From Bog-532 sp963824545 (GTDB lineage: Bacteria > Actinomycetota > Actinomycetes > Streptosporangiales > Streptosporangiaceae): 64,000 nucleotides of DNA. Shown here piece after piece: positions 35,104-44,172 of this stretch (position 1 is the stretch's first letter; each line of letters begins with the position of its first letter). Under the pieces are notes generated by a model. That model ran no database searches. It saw nothing but the letters and a program-made list of their open reading frames with translations, and had not been told where the DNA came from. The stretch lies in contig CAWGPP010000003.1 in NCBI GenBank assembly GCA_963824545.1, positions 55,075 through 119,074 on the forward strand. The letters run 5' to 3'. The translations under genes were made by a program, and so were the position numbers.

Positions 35104-36780
35104 TCAGCCGAGGGCGTCCCGGATGCACGTGACGATTCGGGTTATGTCTTTGCTGGTCAGACTGGGGTGAACGGGAAGCGACAAGACCTCTCCGGCAGCA
35201 CGCCCGGCTCGAGGCGTCTCGTCCTGGCCAACCTGCGGATGGCCCCGGTAGCACGCGTAATCATGGACAAGCCTCGGGTAAAACGCCATGGAATCGATGC
35301 CCGCGACGTCGAGGCACTTGCGCAGCTCATCGCGGTCCAGACGCGCATCCGGAGTCACCTGGACGGTGTACTGGTGCCATGCGTGCGAACGGCCATGGGG
35401 CTCACTCGGAAGTACCACGCCGGGCAGGCCGGCCAAGCCATGCGACAGCCGTGCCGCATTGCCGCGGCGGGCAGAGCTAATCTCCGGCAGCCTGTTGATC
35501 TGCATGCAGGCGATAGCGGCCTGCAGGTCAGTCAGCCGGTAGTTATAGCCCGGCAACACATAGTCGTACCGGGCCCGCATCCCGTGATTGCGCAGCAGTC
35601 GTAGCCGGGCCACGATCTCGCGGCGGTTTGTCGTGACCACACCTCCTTCCCCGCACGTTATGTTCTTGGTCGCGTAGAGAGAAAAAGCTGCAGTGCCCCG
35701 GGAGCCCACGGGCGTACCCAGCACGCGGGCGCCGTGCGCCTGGGCGGCGTCCTCAATGACCACGAGCCCATGCTCCTGGGCGATCTTTGACAAATCGCCC
35801 ATCCGGGCCGGAAGACCAAAGAGGTGGACGGGCATCAGCGCCTTAGTCCGCGGCGACAGGAGCGAGCGAACCGCGTCAGGATCGATGGTCAGGTCCTCGG
35901 AGATGTCGGCGAACCGTGCCGTCGCCCCGACCTCAATGATCGCGTTGAGTGTCGCGACGAAGGTCAAGGGCGATGTGATGACTTCGTTGCCGGGGCCGAT
36001 CTGATGGGCGCGAAGCCCGGCGACCAGTGCGGCCGTACCACTGCTCACGGCTACCGCGTACTCCGTCTCATGCTCGCGGGCGAACGATTCCTCGAGCTGC
36101 GCTACCCACTTTCCGGCGGCGAGCTGACCGGATCGCAGAACGTCCAGCACGGCGGCTTGCTCTTCGACCCGAAGGTCTACCTTCGCCAGTGAAATTCGGC
36201 CTGATGGAGCTGTATTTGCTCCGGATCCGCGGCTGTGCTGCGCACAATGCCCACATTGCAAATCGGCGGGCTGCGCCTTGTCCCGGGAAATAATTGCCCC
36301 GCAGTCACACACCCAGCCGTGATGGCGGGCAGGATTGCCGACCACCAACTGATGCGGATGAACGGAGGAAGTCACCACAGCACCTGCGCCAACCATGGCT
36401 GACTCGCCGATTTCTACGCCGCATACGATGGTCGCGTTTGCACCTACCGACGCGCCGCGCCTGACCCGGGTAGGGGTCGGCTGCCAGTCCGCGTTCACGG
36501 CTCGGGGGAGCAGATCGTTCGTGAAGGCTGCAGACGGCCCGATGAACACTTCATCGGCGAGTTCAACACCCCGGTACACAGATACGTTGTTCTGCACCTT
36601 TACGCGGTCACCGATCTGGACACCCTGGTCGACAAAGACATTTTTCCCCAGCGTGCAGCCCGCGCCGATTACTGAGCCACTGCGCAAATGGCTCTGGTGC
36701 CAGATGCTAGTGCCCCCTCCGATCACCGCCCCCGGCTCGATAACGGCCGTTGGATGAACAAAAGGCTCATCGGGTGACAT
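35104..36780 (-). CDS. Fused N-acetyltransferase (WlbB-like) and PLP aminotransferase (WlbC-like)
   Basis: The ATG at 36780 has a GGGGG ribosome site. The protein is 558 residues. Residues 1-155 are a left-handed beta-helix acetyltransferase (hexapeptide repeats such as VIGAGCTLGKNVFVDQGVQI, then GASVGANATIVCGVEIGESA). A linker holds CDC and CGHC at about 158-178, a zinc-ribbon-like insert. Residues ~190-558 are a DegT/DnrJ/EryC1 aminotransferase (AVSSGTAALVAGLRAHQIGP, VIEDAAQAHGA, YATKNITCGEGGVV with the PLP lysine near 372). Together they would aminate C3 and acetylate the product of the WlbA-like dehydrogenase. The gene faces that dehydrogenase tail to tail, with the IS between them. Confidence 0.85.
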   Translation of the reverse strand: MSPDEPFVHPTAVIEPGAVIGGGTSIWHQSHLRSGSVIGAGCTLGKNVFVDQGVQIGDRVKVQNNVSVYRGVELADEVFIGPSAAFTNDLLPRAVNADWQPTPTRVRRGASVGANATIVCGVEIGESAMVGAGAVVTSSVHPHQLVVGNPARHHGWVCDCGAIISRDKAQPADLQCGHCAQHSRGSGANTAPSGRISLAKVDLRVEEQAAVLDVLRSGQLAAGKWVAQLEESFAREHETEYAVAVSSGTAALVAGLRAHQIGPGNEVITSPLTFVATLNAIIEVGATARFADISEDLTIDPDAVRSLLSPRTKALMPVHLFGLPARMGDLSKIAQEHGLVVIEDAAQAHGARVLGTPVGSRGTAAFSLYATKNITCGEGGVVTTNRREIVARLRLLRNHGMRARYDYVLPGYNYRLTDLQAAIACMQINRLPEISSARRGNAARLSHGLAGLPGVVLPSEPHGRSHAWHQYTVQVTPDARLDRDELRKCLDVAGIDSMAFYPRLVHDYACYRGHPQVGQDETPRAGRAAGEVLSLPVHPSLTSKDITRIVTCIRDALG

Positions 36781-37310
36781 GTGCGACCCCCATACTGCCG
36801 CGAGTACCGGCCATTTACCATAGACACATCTGCAAACGCCCTCCAGCGCACCATTTTTGGGCGGCTACGCGCCGGGAATGTCACGGCTTTTACAGAAAAG
36901 GCTGGCTTTTTCAATATTTGATTGTACGTATTTTGTCTGGGCCTGCAGTATAAGATGGGTCGGCGTCTTGAGCAGTCGCCCGATTACCCAACCACGGTAA
37001 CCATGTTCACGTCAAAGCTGCAGTAGCGGATTGTTCTATTTTCTGCACTTGCCTGCTTTTGGAACACATTTTACCTATATTACCGTAATGGCCAGAGACT
37101 CGTGAGCGTATGAGCGCCCGCGAAGCCGACGCTCGCGCCCGAAATGAGCTTAAAGAGAGTCGTGCGAATAACGGACTGTTGCGTTTGCGGCATAACCCAG
37201 AACCCAAGGGTGGTATCATTCTGTCTAAGCTCGCGGGCCACCTAGGCAATCGGCCGCGAGGAATCCACCACCATGGCGGCCTGCTCCTTGGATTCAGGAC
37301 TTTACCTCTT
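36781..37310. other. Gene-free, low-GC stretch
   Basis: It lies upstream of the acetyltransferase-aminotransferase gene and contains AT-rich patches (36880-37090), probably including that gene's promoter. CCCGATTAC at about 36979 resembles the TTACCCGATT words near 16.7 and 17.9 kb. Past 37110 it may hold degraded 5' sequence of the glycosyltransferase relic, but I cannot align it convincingly. Confidence 0.4.
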
Positions 37311-37838
37311 TGGTTTCCCGGAGCTCCGGCACAACTGGGTCTACTTCGTTGACGCGGATGAATGGGTTTCTCCGCAACTGGCCGCGGAGATAGCAGCGCT
37401 GCTGAGTGCGCCCGCCTGCGCGGCTTTTGCCCACCGCTTGCGGGTCGTGCTCCAGGGCACTTCGATACGCCACTGCGGGTGGTACAGCGGCTCGTGGGTT
37501 GTCCAGCTCGTCGATCGCCGCTACGCGAAGTTCGACGGAAGCCCGGTCGGCGAGCGGGTTCGCGTAGACGGGCCAGTCGGTCGGCTGGCCAACGACATCG
37601 TCGACGAGGATCGCAAGGGCCAGGCCGCCTGGCTGTACAAACACGTGAACTATGCACAGCTCCAGGCACAGCATCGCGATCCCCGGCTCCGCTCCGGGAC
37701 CAGCTGCGCCAGGTCCGGTCGCGCGGCGGCGCCGATACCCGGCCATTGATGCGGGTCTTCGTGAAAGGCGTCGTATTCCCTTCCATTCCGGCCAAACCGG
37801 TGGATGCGCACACAAAGGCCCGGAAGCGCGGCGGGTGA
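37311..37838 (+). pseudogene. Family 2 glycosyltransferase relic, paralogue of the gene at 31186
   Basis: From ELRHNWVYFVDADEWVSPQL onward the sequence is closely similar to the second half of the intact GT2 (YFVDGDQWISPQLAAEVAAR in that protein). It includes SIRHCGWYSGSWVVQLVDRR and AAWLYKHVNYAQLQAQ. The first ~90 codons with the GT-A nucleotide-binding entry are missing. Near 37700 the frame changes and FVKGVVFPSIPAKPVD appears one frame over, then similarity ends before the membrane segment. It keeps the canonical VDADEW motif that the intact paralogue has altered. Confidence 0.75.
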
Positions 37839-37889
37839 TGTGCTGTCAGTTTGCCTGGCCGCCAATGTCACAGCGTCAGGGAACGGCCA

Positions 37890-39335
37890 ATGATGAATCC
37901 TCATAACCACATCGGCCATCAGGGCTCAACCCCGCGCACAGTAACACTCGTACTAGCGCTCCTGCTGTATCTCTTTACGGTTTCGGTCGATGCTGTCCGC
38001 AAGGTCGGCGGCCTCCCCACCAGCCTGGTCGGGGTGGTTTACCTCATCGTCGGGTGCATGTACCTCGTGCTGCTCCCTGGTATCAGGAACAGGGTAGGCA
38101 GCGCACCGCGCTACCTTCCGGTATGGCTAGCCCTTCTCGTTCTCTGGTGTTTCACCGAAGCTCTGGTTCCCCGAGTCCCGGGGAGCACGGCACTACTGGG
38201 CTGCGCCTCCTACGCCTTTTTCGTCCCGCTCTTTTACATCGGGGCGGAACTGATGGCCACCGATCGTGGGGCAGTCAGGACACTTCGCTGCGTCACGCTG
38301 ATCAGTGGCGTGCTGGGGCTTGGCGCCATCCTCAGCGCTGTACTCGGGCCCTCGGCACCCCCAGTACTCCAGCCCATTGACCCCAGCGCCGGGATACACA
38401 CGTTCAGCGCAGGCAACATCTACCTCGCCCCCTCGGTTTTTGCGACCGGCGAGGAGGCTGCCGAGGAACTCTTGATCGCGTTCTTCGCGTGGGCCGCCCT
38501 GACATCTCTTCCCCACGGTCGGCTAGGACGGGCTTCCTCAGCCGTCTTTGCCACGCTCATTACTGTTGGCCTGTTCGCCGCTGAGCGGCGCGCGGACATC
38601 GCGGTCGCCGTCCTGGGGATGGCTACCCTCCTGATCCTCGGCCGCCCTGCCAGCCGTGAGGGAGCCGGCACATTCATTCTGACGGCGACAGCCAGGCCAC
38701 GCAGCGCGACCGTGTTCGCCCTGGTCCCCGCAGTGATCGGCTCAGCCGCCCTGATCTCCTTCCTGGGCACCAGCAAGCTGGTCCCCTTCCTGACTTCCGC
38801 CTCCAATGGAGTGAACGCGATCGCCTTTATATTCTCGCCCGTTCACGCCTTCGTGCTGACTGGACAGGGAACCGGCACCTCAACGCAAGGCATCGGGGTA
38901 CTCGGCGTCCAAACCTTCACCACTTTCGTGAACAACCATCCTTATGAGAGCTATGTCTATGGCGGCAGGTCCTTCCTCAGTGCCGAAGGAGGCCTGACCA
39001 AGACCTGGCTGGAGCTTGGCGTCGTGGGGGTCGCCCTTTATGCTGGAGTTTTCCTGTCCGTACTCGGCCCTCCCCTTCGCTCACTGCGATGCCTGGACGG
39101 TGTTGGCCGCGCCCTCACAGTGCTCACCGTCGCTCTGGGCATCGTCTTCCTTAAAGGACACGCTTCGCTCGACGATCCGCTGGTTCAGCCATTGTTCTGG
39201 CTGGCTGCGGGCGGTATCTGGGGCAGGACCCGCAGTCGCGGGACGGGTGCACCGCAGTCTGCGCGAGGTACGGTAGCCGCGGACGCTACCAAGTCTTCTG
39301 GTCCTGCGCCAGTTTCGCCCATTCAAGGTCGCTGA
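37890..39335 (+). CDS. Wzy-like polymerase / O-antigen ligase-family membrane protein
   Basis: I choose the ATG at 37890 (AGGGAA upstream). The 481-residue protein is almost entirely hydrophobic, with about 11-12 helices (e.g. TVTLVLALLLYLFTVSVDAV, LPVWLALLVLWCFTEAL, IGSAALISFLG). A large external loop lies near the C-terminal third (TFVNNHPYESYVYGG, then EGGLTKTWLELGVVG), the position of the catalytic loop in the Wzy_C/O-antigen ligase fold. Such proteins have low sequence identity, so the call rests on topology and on its place immediately before a flippase. It would polymerise lipid-linked repeat units outside the membrane. Confidence 0.65.
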   Translation: MMNPHNHIGHQGSTPRTVTLVLALLLYLFTVSVDAVRKVGGLPTSLVGVVYLIVGCMYLVLLPGIRNRVGSAPRYLPVWLALLVLWCFTEALVPRVPGSTALLGCASYAFFVPLFYIGAELMATDRGAVRTLRCVTLISGVLGLGAILSAVLGPSAPPVLQPIDPSAGIHTFSAGNIYLAPSVFATGEEAAEELLIAFFAWAALTSLPHGRLGRASSAVFATLITVGLFAAERRADIAVAVLGMATLLILGRPASREGAGTFILTATARPRSATVFALVPAVIGSAALISFLGTSKLVPFLTSASNGVNAIAFIFSPVHAFVLTGQGTGTSTQGIGVLGVQTFTTFVNNHPYESYVYGGRSFLSAEGGLTKTWLELGVVGVALYAGVFLSVLGPPLRSLRCLDGVGRALTVLTVALGIVFLKGHASLDDPLVQPLFWLAAGGIWGRTRSRGTGAPQSARGTVAADATKSSGPAPVSPIQGR

Positions 39336-39337
39336 CG

Positions 39338-40642
39338 GTGGCTCAGGCGCAGGCCGCACCGGCCCGGGCCCGCATCCTGGCATCGCTACGCGGGCCCACC
39401 GCGATTACCACCCTCACAAACCTGGCAATTCTTGGCGCCAATGCACTAGCCGGAATCGTGAGTGCCCGCGCCCTCGGCCCAGTAGGCCGGGGGCAGCTTG
39501 CCGTCGTCATGCTCTGGTCAGGCCTGATCAGCATGGTGGGGATGCTCGGCCTCCCCTCAGCGTGCTGCTATTACGTGGCGCACTGGCCGGAGCGCAGCAC
39601 CACACTGGCCGCCTACTTCCAGCGGGTCGCCATCCGGCAGGCAGTCGTCATGATCGCGGTCAGCGTACCCGTCCTCTGGTGGCTGCATTACCGGCTGCGT
39701 TTGCCGACAATCCTGACCATCGAATACACGAGCGCGGCGGCAGGCACAGCCATTGCCCTATACGGCACATGCTTTCTGCAGGGCCAGGGTGACTTTACGC
39801 GCTTCAATGTGATGAGAGCTACTGCTGGCGGTCTGGCCGCCGCTCCTATGCTTGTCATTGCCCTGATGGTTCACCTAACCTCAGCTGAGGCTGGTTTGGC
39901 CTATCTGGTCCCTATCTGGTGTAGCGCCGCCTTGGGCTGGAGCTGGCTTCGCCGGGGCGGCAGACCGGGCGATACCCGGCCGCTCTCTCCCCATGAGCGC
40001 CGATCGATCCGCTCGTATGGCTGGCGTAACCTGGCTAGTTTGACTGGCATCACCGTCAACCGGAGTGCGGATCAGCTGATCCTCGGGCTCCTCGTACCGG
40101 CAAGTTCGCTGGGACTTTACTCTGTCGCCGCCTCGGCATCCAGCCCACTACCCTACGTAGTCGCATCGCTTGGCGAGGTGGGACTACCGACGATTGCCGC
40201 GTTGCCTGGCCAGGCCAAGGTCGCAGCTACCTGGAAGGCACTCGAGCGGGCGACATACGCGCTCTCCATCCTCGCGCCCCTATGTGGGGCCTTGATTCCC
40301 TTTGCAGTCCCGGCCGCCTACGGCGAACATTACTCGGCCGCGGTGATTCCCGCAGAATTGCTCCTCATCGGCGCCGTCTTCACCGCCTTGACCGTGGTGA
40401 CCGACGATCTACTCCGCGCCCACGGGAATCCCGGTTTCGTAAGCATCACACAGGGAGCAGGCGGTGTAGTGACTATCGTTGGCACATTGCTGTTCGCCAG
40501 ACGCTCTCTCACAGAGGTAGCACTCGTCAGTTCACTCGGCTTCGCTGTCGCCTTCGTACTTGCTCTTATCCGCTTGTGGGTAGCCACCCGGCAAACCGTC
40601 AACTCCGGGGGCACCTCAGCCAGAAGTCATAAGTCCCGGTGA
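39338..40642 (+). CDS. Wzx-type oligosaccharide flippase
   Basis: The GTG at 39338 follows the previous stop by two bases. The 434-residue protein has about 12 membrane helices. Its N-terminus (NLAILGANALAGIVSARALG, then PVGRGQLAVV) has the pattern of the polysaccharide-biosynthesis (MOP superfamily) flippases. The middle contains GWRNLASLTGITVNRSADQL and ILGLLVPASSLGLYSVAAS, the conserved segment of the second half. It would move the lipid-linked unit to the outer face for the polymerase just upstream. The gene ends the plus-strand run; only low-GC and relic sequence follows. Confidence 0.85.
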   Translation: MAQAQAAPARARILASLRGPTAITTLTNLAILGANALAGIVSARALGPVGRGQLAVVMLWSGLISMVGMLGLPSACCYYVAHWPERSTTLAAYFQRVAIRQAVVMIAVSVPVLWWLHYRLRLPTILTIEYTSAAAGTAIALYGTCFLQGQGDFTRFNVMRATAGGLAAAPMLVIALMVHLTSAEAGLAYLVPIWCSAALGWSWLRRGGRPGDTRPLSPHERRSIRSYGWRNLASLTGITVNRSADQLILGLLVPASSLGLYSVAASASSPLPYVVASLGEVGLPTIAALPGQAKVAATWKALERATYALSILAPLCGALIPFAVPAAYGEHYSAAVIPAELLLIGAVFTALTVVTDDLLRAHGNPGFVSITQGAGGVVTIVGTLLFARRSLTEVALVSSLGFAVAFVLALIRLWVATRQTVNSGGTSARSHKSR

Positions 40643-41412
40643 GCAGCATGACACCGTGACGAAAGAAGACATAGTTGCCAATGATACTTGTGAAGACATT
40701 AGCTAGGCCTGCCGTAGGGCTGACACCGGACACGGGAGGCAGGTCCATTCAGCCGGGGCCCGAGATACGCATCCTTGCCCGTTTGCCGAGACCACGGAGC
40801 AGACGGCCAGGGTCACTCTTTGCGCGCATGCTCATTATCGTTCAAAGTTCGTTTGCACAGCTATGGCAGTCCGTGAGACATCAAGGTCAATGTAGCAAGG
40901 ATACACGCGAGCGATAGCTGATGGCTGTCATCCAGCCGAACTCGATAACCGACCTGATCCTGCTCTTGGCCACGAAGTTATTGAAAAATTCTGCCTTCGC
41001 GTCTACCAGGGCACCATATGAGCCCGCACCGCTTGTCCCATGCGCACGTAATGGCGGTCCCAATAACGAGCAGAACCCATAAAGGCAAAACGCTGGCGCG
41101 TTAGACGACACTCGGCGTACACCGGAAAATTAGTCGTATTATATCTTTGGCAGACATTATTAATCTCCAGGGAAGCTGACAAAAGAAACTATGCATCATA
41201 TGCCCGATAGATACCGTTTCCTATCGTTACGTGGACCGTTATCTCCACGTATACAGCATACATGGCGAATGAACGCTAACGGAATCTGACAACCGACTGT
41301 TGTGCGGAATTTTGCTCACAAAGCGCATCCAGCTCATAGCGAATCGAGCCTGTCCAGTAGATCTGGATAGAACCGTATGCCTTAATTTGCTGCCGCGGGC
41401 AAGGCCAAATGC
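40643..41412. other. Low-GC stretch without intact genes
   Basis: GC falls well below that of the neighbours, particularly at 41090-41330. The only recognisable content is a methyltransferase relic at 40905-41070 on the minus strand. No RNA gene, repeat array or promoter could be identified with confidence. Confidence 0.5.
40905..41070 (-). pseudogene. SAM methyltransferase, N-terminal relic
   Basis: Minus-strand translation in three frames gives RYWDRHYVR, then SGAGSYGALVDAKAEFFNNF and VAKSRIRSVIEFG, then DDSHQLSLA. This follows the N-terminus of a family of polysaccharide-linked methyltransferases that normally reads YWxxRY...GSGAGSYGxLxxxKAxFLNxFV...VIEFGCGDGNQLxLA. At least two frame changes and loss of everything after motif I make it a dead gene. 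Confidence 0.55.
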
Positions 41413-42342
41413 TCACGTCCGTACGTCCGACCGGACCAGACGAGCCTTGACAGTGGCAGCGCGCCCCAACCCGCCCAGCAGTCGTGATGTCGGATCGAAG
41501 GGCGCACTGACTGAGTAAAAGTGAGCTAGCCGCGACTTCGCAGCAGCGTTGACGCTCTCTGCATGACTGCCAGCCATATGGTTATCGTTCGTGGCGCTCG
41601 ACGGGCTACGCCGAGCTCGGGTCCAATCGCGTGCGGCTACAAGCGCCGAGATTGGGAGTTCGAACGGGAGCTCTGATGACCATACTCGCTCCGTACGCAA
41701 ATTGGCCGTTTGGCAGGCTTGCGCAATTCCATCGCGCGAGGGAAAGGAAACATGGTCGTGCTCCTTGCACATCGACCACCATCCTCTTAGCAGAGTCGCC
41801 TCCAAAGATACCGCATTAACGGTGGATACGAAAAGTACGCCGTTAGGGGCAAGGAGCTTTGTTATCGAGCTGAGGAAGGTGATGATGTCGTATACATGTT
41901 CAAGTACGTTGATCGCCACGACGGAGTCAAACAAGAGGCCGTCCGGAACGGCGGCAATGTCTGGGTAGAGCGAGTCGATACCCCACGTATCATGGATAAA
42001 CGTCCGATGAACTTCGCTCGACTCGACTGCTGCCACCGAACGACCTGCTTTATGCGCAGCAACTAGCAGGTGGCCGGTCCCTGGTCCGATCTCAAGCAGT
42101 GACGTGCCTGGCAGAGACAACTTCTCCCAGTGCGCACTTGCAGGCTCAAGGCCGACAGCCGCGACCGTGGCGTCCACAAATCGGGTGTCCTGGAACGCTT
42201 CTCCATGAAGTTGCTCGAATTTACCAGCCGTGATGTCCCGGAATACTGAACGGCAGCTCATGCACCTAACCCATATCCCGCCATGTACGCCGAATCTGGT
42301 GAATGATTCATCGGAGCAAAAAGGACATGATCGGTGCTTCAT
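41413..42342 (-). CDS. Class I SAM methyltransferase with N-terminal zinc-ribbon motif
   Basis: I place the start at the ATG at 42342 (KHRSCPFCSDES), because family members begin just before the CPFC...CMSC zinc-ribbon motif; no good ribosome site is visible, and an ATG at 42423 is an alternative. The frame stays open to 42543, but the extra residues belong to the end of the preceding broken methyltransferase. Motif I is LLEIGPGTGHLLVAAHKAG, motif II VAAVESSEVHR and the motif IV region VVAINVLEHVYD, then LLAPNGVLFVSTVN. The protein has about 309 residues. By setting it modifies a sugar of the polymer. Its position on the minus strand at the edge of the cluster makes regulation separate. Confidence 0.75.
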   Translation of the reverse strand: MKHRSCPFCSDESFTRFGVHGGIWVRCMSCRSVFRDITAGKFEQLHGEAFQDTRFVDATVAAVGLEPASAHWEKLSLPGTSLLEIGPGTGHLLVAAHKAGRSVAAVESSEVHRTFIHDTWGIDSLYPDIAAVPDGLLFDSVVAINVLEHVYDIITFLSSITKLLAPNGVLFVSTVNAVSLEATLLRGWWSMCKEHDHVSFPSRDGIAQACQTANLRTERVWSSELPFELPISALVAARDWTRARRSPSSATNDNHMAGSHAESVNAAAKSRLAHFYSVSAPFDPTSRLLGGLGRAATVKARLVRSDVRT

Positions 42343-42439
42343 ATGAAGGAGGGTAGCATTGCCTTTCCCTTTGCGGTCGAGCTCGGAACATACCGGGACT
42401 AGGTAATCATCGCCGCCACTCATTGGCGATTCAACTTCG

Positions 42440-43165
42440 CTTATATGGCCCTTACGTACGCCGAATGTCAGGTTCTGCGTGACGATATGGCCCCGGAGCA
42501 TGCCCATCTCGGCCGCAAGCGCGAGCTTGGAGCACGTGCTCACCAGCTTCTACACCGCTACCGGGCAAAGCTCCGCACGCCATGCACAACCGGCGCAGAG
42601 AGCTGAACGATGACCGCGGCAAAGCCCGCCGCCGCGGCGACCTGGCAGACGCTGCGAGCGGTATGGGAAGACTCATGCGTGAAGTCGCCGTAACGAATTC
42701 GTCCTCCAAAGGGACTGGCTGCGTTCGGCAGCCGCGCGACGAAGATGCCACCGGGAATGAGCGCGCGCGCTACCCGATCAAACGAGTCCAGTACCTCAGC
42801 CTTGGTGAGATGCTCAAGGACATCGGTGGCCGTTACTGCGGCGAACTGCCCGGCTCGCGCATCAAGCAGGTCACGGTAGTCGCCTTCCTGAATCCGGTCC
42901 AAGCCCGTGGCCTGGGCTACGGCCACTTGTTCCGGGCTGACATCAATCCCGGTCGCGTCGTAGCCATCTCCAGCATCAATCTGACCAGCTGGCCCCGGCC
43001 GCAGCCGATGTCGAGCACCGGCCCTGCAGTGGGCGCCAGAGGCAGCGGCCGGATGTCGCGGCGGTAGATGAGGACAGCAGCCTCACCGTCGCCGCAGCCC
43101 GCGTGCTGTGACGCGTACGCGCCGTACAGTCGTTCTCGCAGCGGATCGATCGGCGTCTTCATCAC
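42440..43165 (-). pseudogene. Class I SAM methyltransferase, two frameshifts
   Basis: The ATG at 43165 opens RERLYGAYASQHAGCGDGEA and PVLDIGCGRGQLVRLMLE (motif I). Near 42940 the frame changes; DGYDATGIDVSPEQVAVAQA, VTATDVLEHLTKAEVLDSFD and ARALIPGGIFVARLPNAASP follow to a stop after VRSFAR. A further change near 42555 reaches the typical C-terminus KLALAAEMGMLRGHIVTQNL TFGVRK, which then runs without a stop into the neighbouring methyltransferase frame. Repaired, it would be about 240 residues. Both changes look like base losses, unlike most of the frameshifts upstream. Confidence 0.7.
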
Positions 43166-43364
43166 GTAAAGGGCATACGCGAATACTCTCCGTAATTAAT
43201 TGCTCGGTAATACGGCTGGGCACGGCTGGCCATGGACACGTCCGGCGGCCGAGTGTTTGATACCGAGTAGCGGGGGACATAGTCCCGATCTACCGGGGCA
43301 AGTACGCCCGGCCGCGCTCGGGCAGGCACGCACACGATCACCTGACGACATCGGGATGGGCGCT

Positions 43365-43673
43365 ATGGCCAATGGAGCAGGAAACAGCCAGCCGGACGGG
43401 ACTTGGCCCGACGTGCAGTCCGGGCCGCTGATCGTCGGCGGATCGCTGATCGGGGTCGGCATCGCGCTGGCCGCGGTGGGGCTGGCCATAGCCGGGACGC
43501 ACGTGGTGAGGGCCACCCGGGAGTGGATGAACCAGCTCGACGTACCGCCCAGCCAGTTCGCGCAGCTGAAATGGGAACAGGCCAAGACCGCGGCGGCGAC
43601 CGGAGCCAGCACGTGGCGTGAGCACCCCAACGCCAAGGTGCGGCTGACGCGGCGTCCCGCGTCGTCCGACTGA
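43365..43673 (+). CDS. Small single-pass membrane protein of unknown function
   Basis: From the ATG at 43365 the protein is 102 residues (an in-frame ATG at 43356 is equally possible). It has a hydrophilic N-terminus, one glycine-rich helix (LIVGGSLIGVGIALAAVGLA IAG, ~27-50), then an amphipathic, basic C-terminus (WMNQLDVPPSQFAQLKWEQA). Proteins of this layout are common in actinobacteria next to signalling or cell-envelope genes, with no known role that I can cite. The coding character is convincing up to the stop, which lies 6 bp from the convergent response-regulator stop. Confidence 0.6.
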   Translation: MANGAGNSQPDGTWPDVQSGPLIVGGSLIGVGIALAAVGLAIAGTHVVRATREWMNQLDVPPSQFAQLKWEQAKTAAATGASTWREHPNAKVRLTRRPASSD

Positions 43674-43678
43674 CCGGT

Positions 43679-44089
43679 TCAGGCGGAGGGGCGGGCCGCC
43701 GTACCGGCGATTAGCGCGGTCACGACCGCGACGAGCCGGGCGGGCGGCACCGGCTTCTCCAGGAACGCGTCAGCGCTCTCACGCAAAGCGTCCGCATCTA
43801 CACTATTGGTGATGTGTGCCGTGATGACGGCGACTGGCAGCGCCGGGACCGCCTCGCGTAGCGCCGCGAGCAGCTCCAGGCCGGTCATGCCGGGCAGGTC
43901 GACGTCGGTCAGCACCAGATCCCAGGACTCGGCGGTGGCGCGGTAGAGCGCGACAACCGGGTCGAACGTATGGACCACGTCGAAATGGCCCATCCTGGTA
44001 AGGACGTGGACAGCGTAATAGGCGGCCTCGCTGTCATCCTCGACCACGAGGATGCGCCCGCGCGGGCGGCCCAGATCTGGGGTGCTCAT
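43679..44089 (-). CDS. Single-domain response regulator
   Basis: The protein has about 136 residues from the ATG at 44089; a longer start at 44122 is possible. It is a receiver domain only: ILVVEDDSEAAYY (acidic pair), LVLTDVDLPGMTGLELL (phospho-acceptor Asp), VITAH (Thr/Ser switch) and AFLEKPVPP (Lys). It has no output domain, so it would act by protein contact or as a phosphate relay or sink. It follows the OmpR-type regulator on the same strand by 84 bp. No kinase gene is adjacent. Confidence 0.85.
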   Translation of the reverse strand: MSTPDLGRPRGRILVVEDDSEAAYYAVHVLTRMGHFDVVHTFDPVVALYRATAESWDLVLTDVDLPGMTGLELLAALREAVPALPVAVITAHITNSVDADALRESADAFLEKPVPPARLVAVVTALIAGTAARPSA

Positions 44090-44172
44090 GCCCGTAGCAT
44101 GGCCCACCTGGGCGGCCGGCACAGTTGCCGCAGCGGTGCAGAACGGTTGCCGGGTAACGCGGCGCTTTACGG

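Noticed and set aside
42343..42543. N-terminal extension of the zinc-ribbon methyltransferase
   Set aside because: Its sequence is the C-terminal signature (GHIVTQNLTF) of the upstream methyltransferase, not part of this protein.
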